Counted from the first letter of the stretch, positions 7,689 to 21,386 are shown. The stretch: DNA of 64,000 nt from Amycolatopsis cihanbeyliensis (GCF_006715045.1 NZ_VFML01000001.1:310001-374000), one strand, 5' to 3'. Made by a program: numbers and translations. The notes: generated from the sequence alone by a model not told the origin.

Positions 7689-9739
7689 CGAACGCGGCGA
7701 ACCCGTTGCTGTCACCGAGCGAGCTGCCCTACGGCCTGCCGCCTTTCGACCGGATCGCCGAGGAACATTTCCTGCCCGCCATCGAGGCCGGGATGGCCGA
7801 GCAGCTCGCCGAGGTGGCCGAGATCACCGCCAACCCGCGGCCGCCGAGCTTCGCGAACACCGTGCTCGCGCTGGAGCGCTCCGGCCGGCTGCTGCGGCGG
7901 GCCTCGCTGGTGCTGGCGAACCTGACCTCCGCGCACGCCACCGAGGGCATCCGGGAGATCAGGGCGACCGTGGCGCCGCTGCTGGCCGCGCACCAGGACA
8001 CGATCCATCTCGACCGGCGGTTGTTCGAGCGGATCGAGGACCTGGCAGGCCGAAGGGCTGAACTGGGCCTGGACGCCGAGTCGGACTGGCTGCTGCACCG
8101 GTGCCACCTGGAGTTCCGGCGAGCGGGCGCCGGCCTGGACGCGGCCGAGCAGGAGCGGCTGCGCGAGCTCAACACCGAGCTGTCCGAGCTGAGCACGCGG
8201 TTCCAGGACAACCTGCTCGCCGACACCAATGAGCTGGCCGTCCTGGTCACCGGCGAGGATGAGCTGGCGGGGTTGTCCGCGGACGCGGTCGCCGCGGCGG
8301 CGCGGGCGGCCGAGACCCGGGGCGAGCACGGCGGGTACGTGCTGAACCTGGCGCTGCCGACCGCCCAGCCGCTGCTGGCCTCGTTGGCCGACCGGGGCCT
8401 GCGGGAGCGGGTGTTCACCGCCTCGACCTCCAGAGCCAACCGGGGCAACGAGTACGACAACACCGGGGTGCTGGCGCGCATCGTGGCCCTGCGGGCGGAG
8501 CGGGCGGCCCTGCTGGGATACCCGGACCACGCTTCCTATGTGATCGCCGACGAGACCGCGGGCACCGCCGAGGCGGCGCGGGACATGCTGCACCGCTTGG
8601 CCCCGGTCGCGGCCGCCAACGCCGCGGCCGAGCAGGCCGAGTTGCAGCGGCGGGTCGACGCGGAGGGCGCCGGGTTCGAGGTGCGGCCGTGGGACTGGGC
8701 GTACTACGCCGAGCGGGTCCGCAAGGCGCGCTTCGACATCGACGAAGCCGAGCTGCGGCCGTACTTCGAACTGGAGCGGGTGCTCGTCGACGGCGTGTTC
8801 CACGCGGCGACGCTGCTGTACGGGCTCACCTTCGTGGAGCGGCACGACCTGCCGGTCTACCACCCCGAGGTGCGGGTGTTCGAGGTGTTCGAGGCCGACG
8901 GCAGCGGGCTCGGCCTGTTCCTCGGCGACTACTACGCCCGGGACACCAAACGCGGTGGCGCGTGGATGAACAACTTCGTCGAGCAGTCCGGGTTGCTGGG
9001 CGAGCGGCCCGTGGTGACGAACAACCTCAACCTCGCCCGGCCGCCCGAGGGGGAGCCGACCCTGCTCACCTTCGACGAGGTGACCACGGCGTTCCACGAG
9101 TTCGGGCACGCCCTGCACGGGTTGCTGTCCGCGGTGCGGTACCCGACGTTCTCCGGCGCCAACGTGCCGCGGGACTTCGTGGAGTTCCCGTCCCAGGTCA
9201 ACGAGATGTGGGCGCTGTGGCCCGAGGTCCTTGCCAACTACGCGCGGCACCATCGCACCGGGGAGGCGCTGCCGGGCGAGGTTGCCGAACGGCTGCGCGC
9301 GGCGCAGTCCTTCGGGCAGGGCTTCCACACCACGGAGTACCTCGCCGCCGCCCTGCTGGACCAGGCCTGGCACGCGCTCGAGCCGGGGGAGCGGATCGAG
9401 CCGGGCGAGGTCGAGCGGTTCGAGGCGGAGTCGTTGGCGAAGGCCGGGGTCGCGCTACCGGCGGTGCCGCCGAGATATCGCAGCACCTACTTCGCGCACA
9501 TCTTCAGCGGTGGGTACTCGGCGGGCTACTACTCCTACATCTGGAGCGAGGTGCTGGACGCCGAGTCCGTGGAGTGGTTCCGCGCGCGTGGCGGCCCGAC
9601 CAGGGAGAACGGCGACCACTTCCGACGGGAGCTGCTGGGCAGGGGCGGCAGCGTCGACCCGATGGCGGCGTTCCGCGCCTTCCTCGGCCGCGATCCGGAC
9701 ATCGCCCCGCTGCTGCGCCGCCGCAACCTCACCGGTTAG
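7685..9739 (+). CDS. M3-family oligopeptidase (Dcp/OpdA type)
   Basis: A 684-residue zinc metallopeptidase that degrades short peptides, probably in the cytosol since no signal peptide is seen. The zinc motif HEFGH lies at residues 471-475 and the third-ligand region FPSQVNEMWALW follows about 25 residues later, with the substrate-loop GGYSAGYYSYIWSEVLDA near the C-terminus. ATG at 7685 is chosen because it starts the family-typical N-terminus and overlaps the phosphatase stop. The length matches peptidyl-dipeptidase Dcp and oligopeptidase A; which specificity applies cannot be decided here. Confidence 0.92.
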   Translation: MTNAANPLLSPSELPYGLPPFDRIAEEHFLPAIEAGMAEQLAEVAEITANPRPPSFANTVLALERSGRLLRRASLVLANLTSAHATEGIREIRATVAPLLAAHQDTIHLDRRLFERIEDLAGRRAELGLDAESDWLLHRCHLEFRRAGAGLDAAEQERLRELNTELSELSTRFQDNLLADTNELAVLVTGEDELAGLSADAVAAAARAAETRGEHGGYVLNLALPTAQPLLASLADRGLRERVFTASTSRANRGNEYDNTGVLARIVALRAERAALLGYPDHASYVIADETAGTAEAARDMLHRLAPVAAANAAAEQAELQRRVDAEGAGFEVRPWDWAYYAERVRKARFDIDEAELRPYFELERVLVDGVFHAATLLYGLTFVERHDLPVYHPEVRVFEVFEADGSGLGLFLGDYYARDTKRGGAWMNNFVEQSGLLGERPVVTNNLNLARPPEGEPTLLTFDEVTTAFHEFGHALHGLLSAVRYPTFSGANVPRDFVEFPSQVNEMWALWPEVLANYARHHRTGEALPGEVAERLRAAQSFGQGFHTTEYLAAALLDQAWHALEPGERIEPGEVERFEAESLAKAGVALPAVPPRYRSTYFAHIFSGGYSAGYYSYIWSEVLDAESVEWFRARGGPTRENGDHFRRELLGRGGSVDPMAAFRAFLGRDPDIAPLLRRRNLTG

Positions 9740-9743
9740 CCCG

Positions 9744-9800
9744 CTGGTGTGTGTGTTCCGTTCCGTGCATCTTTGGCACGGAACGGAACACACACACCAG
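9744..9800. terminator. Perfect 25-bp inverted repeat, bidirectional terminator
   Basis: Left arm 9744-9768 and right arm 9776-9800 are exact reverse complements, separated by a 7-nt loop (ATCTTTG). The repeat sits between the 3' ends of the M3 peptidase and mdh genes, which converge. No long T run flanks it, as is common for high-GC actinobacterial terminators. The arm contains a (GT)n stretch and a doubled TTCCG unit. Confidence 0.8.
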
Positions 9801-9803
9801 GTC

Positions 9804-12939
<3,136 letters not shown>

Positions 12940-12943
<4 letters not shown>

Positions 12944-15900
12944 GACCCGCCCTCGCCCGGTTCGGCCAGCAGTTCCCACTGGGCCAGCCCGATCCGCCTG
13001 CGGCTGCCCCGGGTGATCCGCAGCCGGTAGTGCCGGTACTCCGCGGGCGTGACCACGGTGAACGCTCTGGTCTGCTTGCGCCAGCGGAACACCCGGTCCG
13101 TGCGCTCGTCCAGCACCGTCCACGCGCGACCGTCCGCCGAGCCCTCCAACACCCAGGAACGCGGGTCGCCACGGCGAGCACCGGAGGTGAGCGTGTACAG
13201 CCGCACCGTCCTCGGCGGGCCCTCCACCGTGAACTCGAGCACGGGCGTGGTCGTGCGGAACCGGACCTCGGTGGCGGTGGTGTCGTCGCGCAGGGCGGCC
13301 GCGTCGGTGCCGTCCGCGCAGCGGGCGAGCCCGTGCAGATCGGCCAGCGGCGCCGGGGGAGCGGTACCGCTGGTGAGCGAGGGCGGGGCCGCGTGTTCCC
13401 CGGTGCCCCACTCGCCCGGCTCCGGTCCCAGGTCGATGTCGAGGGTGCCGCCACCCGCGATCCGCGCGTGCGGCAGCCAGCTCTCCCGCACCGGTTCGCC
13501 GTCGAACCGTACGGACTGCACGTAGCCGTCCTCCTTTCCGCCGCGCGGTGCGTTGATCACCAGATCGGCCCCGCCGGGCAGGTGCAGGGTGGCCTTGGCG
13601 AACAGCGGGGAACCGAGCACATAGCGCGGGCTGCCAACCTGCAACGGATAGAGCCCGAGCGCGCTGAGGACGTACCAGGCGGACATCTCGCCGTTGTCCT
13701 CGTCGCCGGGGTAGCCCTGGCCGAGCTCGCTGCCGAGGTAGCAGCGGGCCAGCACCTCGCGCACGATCCGCTGCGCCTTCGCCGGGGCGCCGGCGTGGTA
13801 GTACACGTAGGGGATGTGGTGCGAGGGTTGGTTGGAGTGCCCGTACTGGCCGAGCCGGACGTCCCTGGCCTCGGTCATCTCGTGGATCACGCCGCCGTAG
13901 GTGCCCGGCCGCAGCCCGGTCTCGGTGGTGGTGAAGAACTCGTCCAGCTTGGCGGCCAACCCGGCGCGGCCGCCGTACAGGTTCGCCAGCCCTTTCCCGT
14001 CGTGCGGTGCGCTGAACGCCGCGTTCCACCCGTTGGTCTCGGTGTGCCCGAAGCCCCAGGGCAGCGGATCGTGGGCCTGGGGCGAGCGCCGCCACGACCC
14101 GTCGGCGGCGCGACCGGCGAAGAAGCCGACACGGGCGTCGAAGTGGTGCGCGTAGTGCAGCGCGCGGTTGCCGAAGTACTCGGCGTTGGCCAGGTACTCC
14201 GCCCGTCGCGGGTGGTCCCGGCCGCAGGACTCGTACAGGGCCCGCGACCAGTTCGCCAGGCCGAAGTCGTTGACGCAGCCTTCCAGCGCCCAGGACACGC
14301 CTTCGGGAGTGCTGTCCGGGGTGTACCCGAGGAAGATCGACTCGGCGAGCCCCTTGCGCCCGACCCGCCGGTCGGGTGGGGTGACCGTGGCGTTACGCAG
14401 TGCCGCGTCGTAGGCCGCCTCGACGTCGAAGCCCCGCACGCCCTTCAGGTAGGCGTCCGCGAAGGCGACATCCGAGCTGGTTCCGGTCATCAGGTCGGCG
14501 TAGCCGGGGGAGGACCACCGGGACACCCAGCCGCCCTCCCGGTACTGCCGCACGAACCCGTCGATCAGCTCGGCACACCGCGCGGGCGCGAGCAGGGCGT
14601 AGGCGGGCCATGCCGTGCGGTAGGTGTCCCAGAAGCCGTTGTTCACATACATCGGACCGTCCAGCACCTTCGCGCCGGTGCGCAGGCGGGTGCTCGGCCG
14701 GCATCGCCGGATCACCGGGCTGGCGTGCCGGATCCGCGGCCGGTCGCGCGTGCCGGTGTTCTCGTGCCCGGAGTTCGGGTAGAGGAAAAGCCGGTACAGT
14801 CCGGAGTAGAAGGTGGTGAGCTGGTCGGGGCTCGCGCCCTCGATCTCGACCCTGCCGAGCAGCTCCTGCCATGCCCGCCGGGCCCGCGCGCGCACCTGCT
14901 CGAAGGTCGTCCCTTCCGGGATCTCGAGCTCGAGGTTGCGCCGGGCCTGCCGGAGACTGATCAGTGACGTGGCGATCCGCAGGGTCACCACCTCACTGTC
15001 GAAGGCGAGGTACCCGCTCACCGTGCGCCAGCACGGCCTGCGCAGCGTGCCGCCGCCGGTGGCCGGCCGGTCGAGGGTGGCGTGGACGAACATCCGCCGT
15101 GCCCCCGCGGACAGCCTGCTGCGTACCCAGGTGTGCCCGGTCACCGTGCCCCGTGCCGGGTCCACCCGCAGCCCGCCACGGTTGCGCGCGTTGTCGAACA
15201 CCAGCCAGCCGGACCGCTCGGGGAAGCGGAAGCGCAGCAGGGCCGCGTGGTCGGTGGGGGCGAGGTCGGCGGTGATCCCGCAGGCGAAGCGCACGCCGTA
15301 GTGGTGCGGCCGGTCGGTCTCGTCCTCGTGCGCGAAGGCCAGCGCCCGCGCGGCGCGGTCGAGCGTGACCTCGCCGGTGCCGGGCATGAGCTGGAAGGTG
15401 TGCCGGTCGCCCATCCACGGGCTCGGCTGGTGACTGACCGCGAGCGCCTGCAAGGCGGGCAGGTTGTCGGCATTGTTGCGCCGGTGGTACTCGTACAGCC
15501 AGTTCAGGGCGCCCGCGTCGGTGACCGGGGTCCAGAAGTTGAAACCGTGCGGGACCGCGGTCGCCGGGACGGTGTTGCCCCGGGAGAACTCGCCGCTGGA
15601 ATGCGTTCCGCGGGTGGTACGGACGTGGTCCACGGCTTCCCGCTCGGCCGCGCGTGGCCGGACCGTGAGACGGATGTCGTCGACCCAGCCGGTGGCCGGG
15701 GCGGGTGCCGAGGCGGTGAGCACGATCGCCCGCACGGTGCGCCCGGCGGCGACCGGCCCGAGGTCGCAGGCCACCCGGTTCCACTGGTCGAGGTAGAGCG
15801 TCTTGGCGCGGCCCTGCTCCGCCGCGGAGATGCCGAAACCGTGGTGGTCGCGCACGGCCAGTTCGGATAGCCTGCCGCCGTCGGCGAACTCGAGGTCGAG

Positions 15901-16194
15901 GGCGACGAAGGTGGCACGGTAGTCCGGCCCTGCCGCCTCCGGCACCGACTCCGGGAACACCACATAGGACAGCTCGGTGTCCGGGGTGACCGGAATGTCC
16001 ACATCGAACAGCGTCGTGCCCGCCCGGCCCGGTGGCGCCCGGTAGTGCAGTGCCCGCAGGCCGGCGTAGCCGACCCCGGGCTTGGCCGTGGGCGAGCGCT
16101 CGGGCCCGGCGCCGACCCGCACCGCCACGCCGCCGGTGGTGCCCGGTGCCGGCTCGCCGTCCTCGAAGGAATGGAAGAACTCGGTCCGGGTCAC
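12940..16194 (-). CDS. GH92-family glycosidase, no signal peptide
   Basis: A 1084-residue protein of the GH92 alpha-mannosidase family (calcium-dependent, mostly exo-alpha-1,2/1,3/1,4-mannosidases). The order is an N-terminal jelly-roll lectin-like domain (about 1-190), the GH92 sandwich plus (alpha/alpha)6 barrel (about 190-930) and a C-terminal discoidin-like (F5/8C) domain (about 950-1080). Conserved GH92 motifs HSNQPSHHIPY and GDEDNGEMSAWY lie near residues 783 and 827. It starts MTRTEFFHSFEDGEP with no export signal, matching the mature catalytic part of the secreted paralogue upstream. The GTG start lacks a strong ribosome site. The gap to the paralogue is 43 bp, so the two are probably co-transcribed. 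Confidence 0.88.
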
Positions 16195-16237
16195 GCACCC
16201 ACGGTAGTCGCCTGGGCGGATCCTCGCAGGCGCCCGG

Positions 16238-19200
16238 TTATCCGGCGAGGTCCCGGCACTGTCCGGTGGCCGGGCCGCGGACGGTGTTGGCGAGCCCGTG
16301 GTCGGTCGGCGGCGGGTCGTTGGCGGTGCAGGCCAGCGGGCCGCGGATACCGCTTGCCGCGACCAGCGGTCCGGGGTTCCCGGTCAGCGTCACGGGGCCG
16401 CCGATGTCCACGGACTCCAGCGCTACCGGGCCGGACGCCCTGGTCAGCGCCACCGGCCCGCCGACCTCGGTGCCGTGCAGCAGCACCGAGGCGGCCCCGG
16501 TGGCGGTCACCGGCCCGGTGATCGAGCCGCCCCGAGCGACCAGGCCGGCTCCGGTGCCGACGGTCACCGGGCCGCGGACGGTGGCGTCGGTCAGGCAGAG
16601 CACTCCCTCGCGTACCGTGACCGGGCCGTTGTGTTGCCCGTCGATGGTGCTGGTGCAGGCCGGCCCCGGCTTGCCGAGCAGCTCGAACTCGGCGAGGGTG
16701 GCCGGTTTGCCAGCGGTGGCCGTGTCCTCCAGGATCTCCAGCCGGTAGTACGGGTAGTGCGCCGGATCGCTGATCTTGAACGCCCTGGTATGCCTGCGCC
16801 AGGTGAATCGTTCGCCGGTGCGTTCGTCCACGGTGGCCCAGTGCTCGCCGTCGTAGGAGCCCTTCAGCACCCAGTTCGCCGGTTCACCGGAGTGGCCGGG
16901 AGAGGTGAGGGTGTAGAACGTGGCCCGCTGTTCGGCGCTGTCCAGCCGGTACTGGACCCAGGGATCGTCGCCCGCGATCCCGGCCTCGGTGGTGGACCGG
17001 TTGTCGAAGAGGGCCGCGACGTCGGAGCCCGCGCTGCCGGTGGCGGTGCCCTTTCCGGGTCCGGTCAGGTCGGCCAGCGGGTTCGGGGGAGCGTCGCCGG
17101 TGGTGAGCGAGGGCGGGGCGGCCCGCTCGCCGGTGCCCCAACCGGACGGTTCCGGACCCAGGTCGAAGTCGAGCACCCCACCCTCGGCGATCAGCTCGTG
17201 CGGCAGCGAGGTGGAGTGGTGGGGCTCGCCGTTGACCTCGAGGCCCTGCACGTAGACGTTCTCCGTGCTGTTGTCCGGCGCGTTGATCACCAGATCCTTG
17301 CCACCCGGAAGGTGCACGGTGGCCTTGGTGAACAGGGGGGAGCCGATCGCGTAGTCCGGGCTGCCCATCCGCAACGGGTAGAAGCCGAGCGCACTGAAGA
17401 TGTACCAGGCGGACATCTCGCCGTTGTCCTCGTCGCCGGGGTAGCCCTGGCCGAGCTCGCTGCCGAGGTAGAGCCGGGAGAGGGCCTCGCGCACCAGTTC
17501 CTGGGTCTTCCACGGCTGGTCCGCGTAGTTGTACAGGTAGGGAATGTGGTGCGAGGGCTGGTTGGAGTGCCCGTACTGGCCCATCCGGACGTCCCTTGCC
17601 TCGCGCATCTCGTGGATCACCCCGCCGTAGGAGCCGGGGAAGGTGGCGGTTTCCGGAGTGGCGAAGAACGCGTCGAGCTTCTCGGCGAGCCCTTGCTCGC
17701 CGCCGTGGAGGTTGGCCAGGCCGTTGCCGTCCTGCGGCACGGTGAAGGCCATGTTCCAGCCGTTGGTCTCGGTGTAGTCGTAGCCCCACACTCGTGGGTC
17801 GTACTCCCCGGTGGGTACCCGCCAGCCGCCGTCGGCGTCCTTGCCCTGGAAGAACCCGATGCTCGGGTCGAAGGTGCGCACGTAGTTCTTCGCGCGTTCG
17901 GTGAAGTACTCGTAGTTCTCCAGGTACTCTCGCTTGCGCGGGTGGTCCGGCGGGGCCTCCTCGTGCAGCCGCTTGGACATGTTCGCGATGCCGAAGTCGT
18001 TGACGTAGCCCTCCAGTGCCCAGGACATGCCCTCGTGCGTGGAGGTCGGGGTGTAGCCGAGGAAGATCGACCGGTCCATCCCCTTGCGGCCGACACTGTC
18101 GTTCGGCGGGGTGACCGAGGCGTTCTTCAACGCCGCGTCGTAGGCCGCCTCGACGTCGAAGTCGCGCACGCCCTTGAGGTAGGCGTCCGCGAAGGCGACA
18201 TCGGAGCTGGTACCCACCATCAGGTTCGCGTAGCCGGGGGAGGACCAGCGGGAGATCCAGCCGCCGTCCCGGTACTGCTGGACGAAACCGTCGATCATCG
18301 TGCCGGCCATCCCGGGGGAGAGCAGGGCGTAGGCGGGCCAGGTGGTGCGGTAGGTGTCCCAGAACCCGTTGTTCACGTACAGCTCGCCGTCCACGACCTT
18401 CGCACCGGTCTCCACCGGCGTGTTCTCCCCTGCGGGCGGGGACACCGGGCTGGCGTAGCGGTGCCGGGGTCGCCGCGCGGTACCGACGTTCTCGAAGCCG
18501 GAGTTCGGGTACAGGAACAGCCGGTAGAGGTTGGAGTAGAGGGTGGTGAGCTGGTCTGCGCTCGCGCCCTCGACCTCGATCACGCCGAGCTTGTCGTCCC
18601 AGGCCCGCTGCGCGTCCGCGCGCACCGACTCCAGCGTGTCCTCCGGCGCGATCTCCAGTTCCAGGTTCTTCCTGGCCTGCTCGACGCTGAGCAGGGAGGT
18701 GGCGACGCGCATGGTCACCGTCTGTGACTCGCCCGCGTCGAACCGCAGGTAGCCGCGTACGTTGTCGCGGCCGTCGCCGGGCAGCTTCGAGCCCGCGGTC
18801 ACCGGCCGGTCGAAGGTGGCGTAGACGAACAGCCGGGTGGCACCGGCGGACAGTCCGCTCTTCACGTCGGAGTACCCGGTGACGGTCCCGGTTGCCGGAT
18901 CGAGGGTGAGGCCTCCCGCGTTGTTCACGTTGTCGAAGATCAGGCCGGCGTTGCGGCCGGGGAAGGTGAACCGGAACAGGGCGGCGTGGTCGGTGGGGGC
19001 GAGTTCGGTGCGGATGCCGTTGTCGAACTCGACGCCGTAGTAGTGCGGTTTCGCGGTCTCGTGCGCGTGGTCGAAGGACAGCGCGCGAGCGGTGCGGCTC
19101 GCGTCCGGGGTGCCAGCCGCGCTCGAGGGCATGACCTGGAAGGTCTGCCGGTCGCCCATCCACGGGCTCGGCTCGTGGCTGACCGAGAAGGCCTGCAGGG

Positions 19201-20629
19201 TGGGCCGGTTCTCCATGTTGTTCGCCTCGTGGAACCGGTAGAGCCAGCTGGTGGAGCCGGCGTCGGTGACCGGGGTCCAGAAGTTGAAACCGTGCGGGAC
19301 CGCGGTGGCGGGGAAGTTGTTGCCACGGGAGAAGGTGCCGTTGGACTGCGTCCCCCTGGTGGTCAGCACGTGCTCGGAGGGGCGCGCGTCCGGGTCGGCC
19401 GGTTCGGCGGGCGCCAGCCGGATGTCGTCGACCCAGCCCTTCAGCGAGGCCGGGCCGTCCGGGTTGTCGTAGCCGACCAGGATGCGGTCCACGGTCTTGC
19501 CCGCGGCCACGGTTCCGATGCCCGAGCGGATCAGGTTCCACTGGTTCACCCCGAGGGAGTCGGCGTCGCCCTGGCCGGTGGGGGAGAGGGCGAAGCCGTA
19601 CTGGTCGGTGGCGCCGAGCTCGCTGAGGTAGCTGCCGTCGGTGAAGGCGAGATCCACGGCGACGTGGGTACTGGGGTAGCTCAGGTCGCCGGTGATGAAC
19701 TCCGGGAAGACCTTGTAGGACAGCTCGGTGCCCGCCGCGACCGGGATGTCCACATCGAACAGCTTGTTGTAGGAGTAGCCCCGGCCTTCCTTGGTGTGCG
19801 TGCCGGAATAGCGCAGGGCGTGCTGCCCGGTGTAGCCCGCCTTGTCCTTGCTGGTGTAGCCGGCCCGAGGGCCGCCGCCGGGATAGGAGCGCATGTTGGG
19901 CAGCGGCGGTGGTGGCGGGTCGTCGTTGGCCAGTACGAGCTCGGCAAGCTGCAGCAGCGGGGCTCCGTGGTTGCGGTCGATCTCCAGCCGGTAGTGCCGG
20001 TACGCCTCGGTCCGCCCGATCCGGAACTCCTTGGTCTCGAACCGGGCGCCGAAGGACTGGTCGGTCCGGCTGTCCAGTTCGGTCCAGTCCTCGCCGTCGG
20101 TCGAGCCGCTGAGGGTCCAGTCCCGGGGGTCGCGGTCGGCGGCGTCATTGGCCGAGGTGAGCGCGTAGTGGGTGATGTGGGCCGGCTCGCCGAGGGTGAA
20201 CTCGACCCAGCCGGTGGGCTCCCAGGCCAGCCACTTCGAGTCGGCACTGCCGTCCACCAGGTTCTCGGCCACCTCGCCTGCCCCGGTGTTCTCGTCGCTG
20301 GCCTCGATCTCGGTGATCTCGCCGCGGATGTCGCCGGGTACGTCGGTGGCGTCGGCGCCGTTCACCCCCTCGGCCCGCTGCCCACCCGAGGGCAGCGTCT
20401 CCACGGTGTCCACCCAGGTGAGCCCGGGCTCGCCCGGTTCGAAGGAAGAGTAGAACTCGGCCGCCGGGGCCGCCGCGGCGGCCGGTGGTGCGGCCAGCAG
20501 GCCGGAGACGACGGCGGCGGACAGCAAGGTGCCCAGCAGGGGCCGATCTCGGCGTTTGGTACTAAAGGCGGTTCTGCCCAGCCGCAGGCGCGACCGCCGC
20601 TCGTCACTCGCGTCGTATCCAGGCGCCAC
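16238..20629 (-). CDS. Secreted GH92 alpha-mannosidase with two discoidin domains and C-terminal repeats
   Basis: About 1463 residues from GTG at 20629, which follows GGAGG at good spacing; an in-frame ATG lies upstream but without a ribosome site. An N-terminal RR-containing signal region ends near AAPPAAAAAPAAEF. A discoidin-like domain (about 75-210), a lectin-like domain, the GH92 core (about 370-1130, motifs HSNQPSHHIPY near 1021 and GDEDNGEMSAWY near 1063) and a second discoidin-like domain (about 1170-1320) follow. The last about 130 residues are short GPVTV/GPVAL repeats suggesting a beta-solenoid. It likely trims external mannans or mannoprotein glycans. A LacI-like palindrome lies 125 bp upstream. 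Confidence 0.9.
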   Translation of the reverse strand: MAPGYDASDERRSRLRLGRTAFSTKRRDRPLLGTLLSAAVVSGLLAAPPAAAAAPAAEFYSSFEPGEPGLTWVDTVETLPSGGQRAEGVNGADATDVPGDIRGEITEIEASDENTGAGEVAENLVDGSADSKWLAWEPTGWVEFTLGEPAHITHYALTSANDAADRDPRDWTLSGSTDGEDWTELDSRTDQSFGARFETKEFRIGRTEAYRHYRLEIDRNHGAPLLQLAELVLANDDPPPPPLPNMRSYPGGGPRAGYTSKDKAGYTGQHALRYSGTHTKEGRGYSYNKLFDVDIPVAAGTELSYKVFPEFITGDLSYPSTHVAVDLAFTDGSYLSELGATDQYGFALSPTGQGDADSLGVNQWNLIRSGIGTVAAGKTVDRILVGYDNPDGPASLKGWVDDIRLAPAEPADPDARPSEHVLTTRGTQSNGTFSRGNNFPATAVPHGFNFWTPVTDAGSTSWLYRFHEANNMENRPTLQAFSVSHEPSPWMGDRQTFQVMPSSAAGTPDASRTARALSFDHAHETAKPHYYGVEFDNGIRTELAPTDHAALFRFTFPGRNAGLIFDNVNNAGGLTLDPATGTVTGYSDVKSGLSAGATRLFVYATFDRPVTAGSKLPGDGRDNVRGYLRFDAGESQTVTMRVATSLLSVEQARKNLELEIAPEDTLESVRADAQRAWDDKLGVIEVEGASADQLTTLYSNLYRLFLYPNSGFENVGTARRPRHRYASPVSPPAGENTPVETGAKVVDGELYVNNGFWDTYRTTWPAYALLSPGMAGTMIDGFVQQYRDGGWISRWSSPGYANLMVGTSSDVAFADAYLKGVRDFDVEAAYDAALKNASVTPPNDSVGRKGMDRSIFLGYTPTSTHEGMSWALEGYVNDFGIANMSKRLHEEAPPDHPRKREYLENYEYFTERAKNYVRTFDPSIGFFQGKDADGGWRVPTGEYDPRVWGYDYTETNGWNMAFTVPQDGNGLANLHGGEQGLAEKLDAFFATPETATFPGSYGGVIHEMREARDVRMGQYGHSNQPSHHIPYLYNYADQPWKTQELVREALSRLYLGSELGQGYPGDEDNGEMSAWYIFSALGFYPLRMGSPDYAIGSPLFTKATVHLPGGKDLVINAPDNSTENVYVQGLEVNGEPHHSTSLPHELIAEGGVLDFDLGPEPSGWGTGERAAPPSLTTGDAPPNPLADLTGPGKGTATGSAGSDVAALFDNRSTTEAGIAGDDPWVQYRLDSAEQRATFYTLTSPGHSGEPANWVLKGSYDGEHWATVDERTGERFTWRRHTRAFKISDPAHYPYYRLEILEDTATAGKPATLAEFELLGKPGPACTSTIDGQHNGPVTVREGVLCLTDATVRGPVTVGTGAGLVARGGSITGPVTATGAASVLLHGTEVGGPVALTRASGPVALESVDIGGPVTLTGNPGPLVAASGIRGPLACTANDPPPTDHGLANTVRGPATGQCRDLAG

Positions 20630-20753
20630 GAGCCATCCTCCGCAAGCTCCGGATGGCCCCCGTCGTCTGGATCGTGCAGAACCCTCTTGAGGCATCATCG
20701 CACCAAGCCTTCTGCTCGGGGACCGGTTGTTCCCTCGCAGACAAGCCGTCGTG

Positions 20754-20767
20754 TGACATCGATGTCA
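20754..20767. promoter_or_regulatory. 14-bp perfect palindrome, LacI-type operator candidate for the GH92 unit
   Basis: TGACATCGATGTCA is fully self-complementary with the central CG typical of LacI-family sites. On the reverse strand it reads as TTGACATCGATGTCA, so its left part also forms a TTGACA-like -35 element facing the GH92 genes. Repressor binding here would block the promoter. No LacI gene is present in the window. Confidence 0.55.
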
Positions 20768-20832
20768 AGAAGTCTGTGTGATCCTGGCTGAAAACGGACA
20801 AGCCGGCGTACGGCGGTGCCTACTGACGCGGC

Positions 20833-21333
20833 CTACTGATGCGGGTACTGGTGCGGGTACTGCGGGTGCCTGCGTACCGCCCGGTTGGCCATGCTGGTGA
20901 TCAGCGAACCGATCGCGATGCCGATCACCAGGTAGATCGCGGCGTTCGCGATCTGTGTCTCCAGCCGCAGGGCGATGGTGAACGGCCAGACCACGAGGAA
21001 CGCCGTGATGAGGGCGATGATCCAGCCGCAGAAGGCCATCGGCCGGGGCGCGAACATCAGCAGCACGTGGGCCAGCGCGGTGGCGACCAGCGCCCCGATC
21101 GCCGCGAACATCGCCAGCCAGAGCGCGCCGACGTGGTCGATCGCGCCCTCGGCGTTGCTCGGCGCGAGCACCGGGAGGTCGAACACGCCCTCGACCACGA
21201 GTACGGCCAGCACCGCGGTCAGTGCCGCCACCAGTGCGGTGGCCAGCCCGCCGAACCAGAGCGTGCGTGCGTTGACGCCGGGCTTGTCGGCGTCGTCGTA
21301 CTCCCCGCCGTAGTAGTAGGAGGATTCGGTCAC
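20833..21333 (-). CDS. DUF6069-family membrane protein
   Basis: About 166 residues from GTG at 21333, which is preceded by GAGAGGAGC. An N-terminal Tyr/Asp-rich stretch is followed by four hydrophobic segments (LATALVAALTAVLAVLVVEG, ALWLAMFAAIGALVATALAHVLLM, AFCGWIIALITAFLVVWPFTIAL, AIYLVIGIAIGSLITSMAN) and a short His/Tyr/Gln tail with a YPHQ repeat. The four-helix architecture fits the DUF6069 group; function is unknown. Its promoter region carries two palindromes, so it is probably controlled by a dedicated repressor. Confidence 0.7.
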   Translation of the reverse strand: MTESSYYYGGEYDDADKPGVNARTLWFGGLATALVAALTAVLAVLVVEGVFDLPVLAPSNAEGAIDHVGALWLAMFAAIGALVATALAHVLLMFAPRPMAFCGWIIALITAFLVVWPFTIALRLETQIANAAIYLVIGIAIGSLITSMANRAVRRHPQYPHQYPHQ

Positions 21334-21386
21334 GACTGCTCCTCTCGTGCGGCCCCGCTGAACCGACACTAAGAGTGATCGCGACC

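Noticed and set aside
16298..18727. Long forward frame (809 codons) opposite the secreted GH92 gene
   Set aside because: Low-complexity Val/Gly/Arg composition typical of antisense high-GC frames; the reverse strand has well-formed GH92 motifs.
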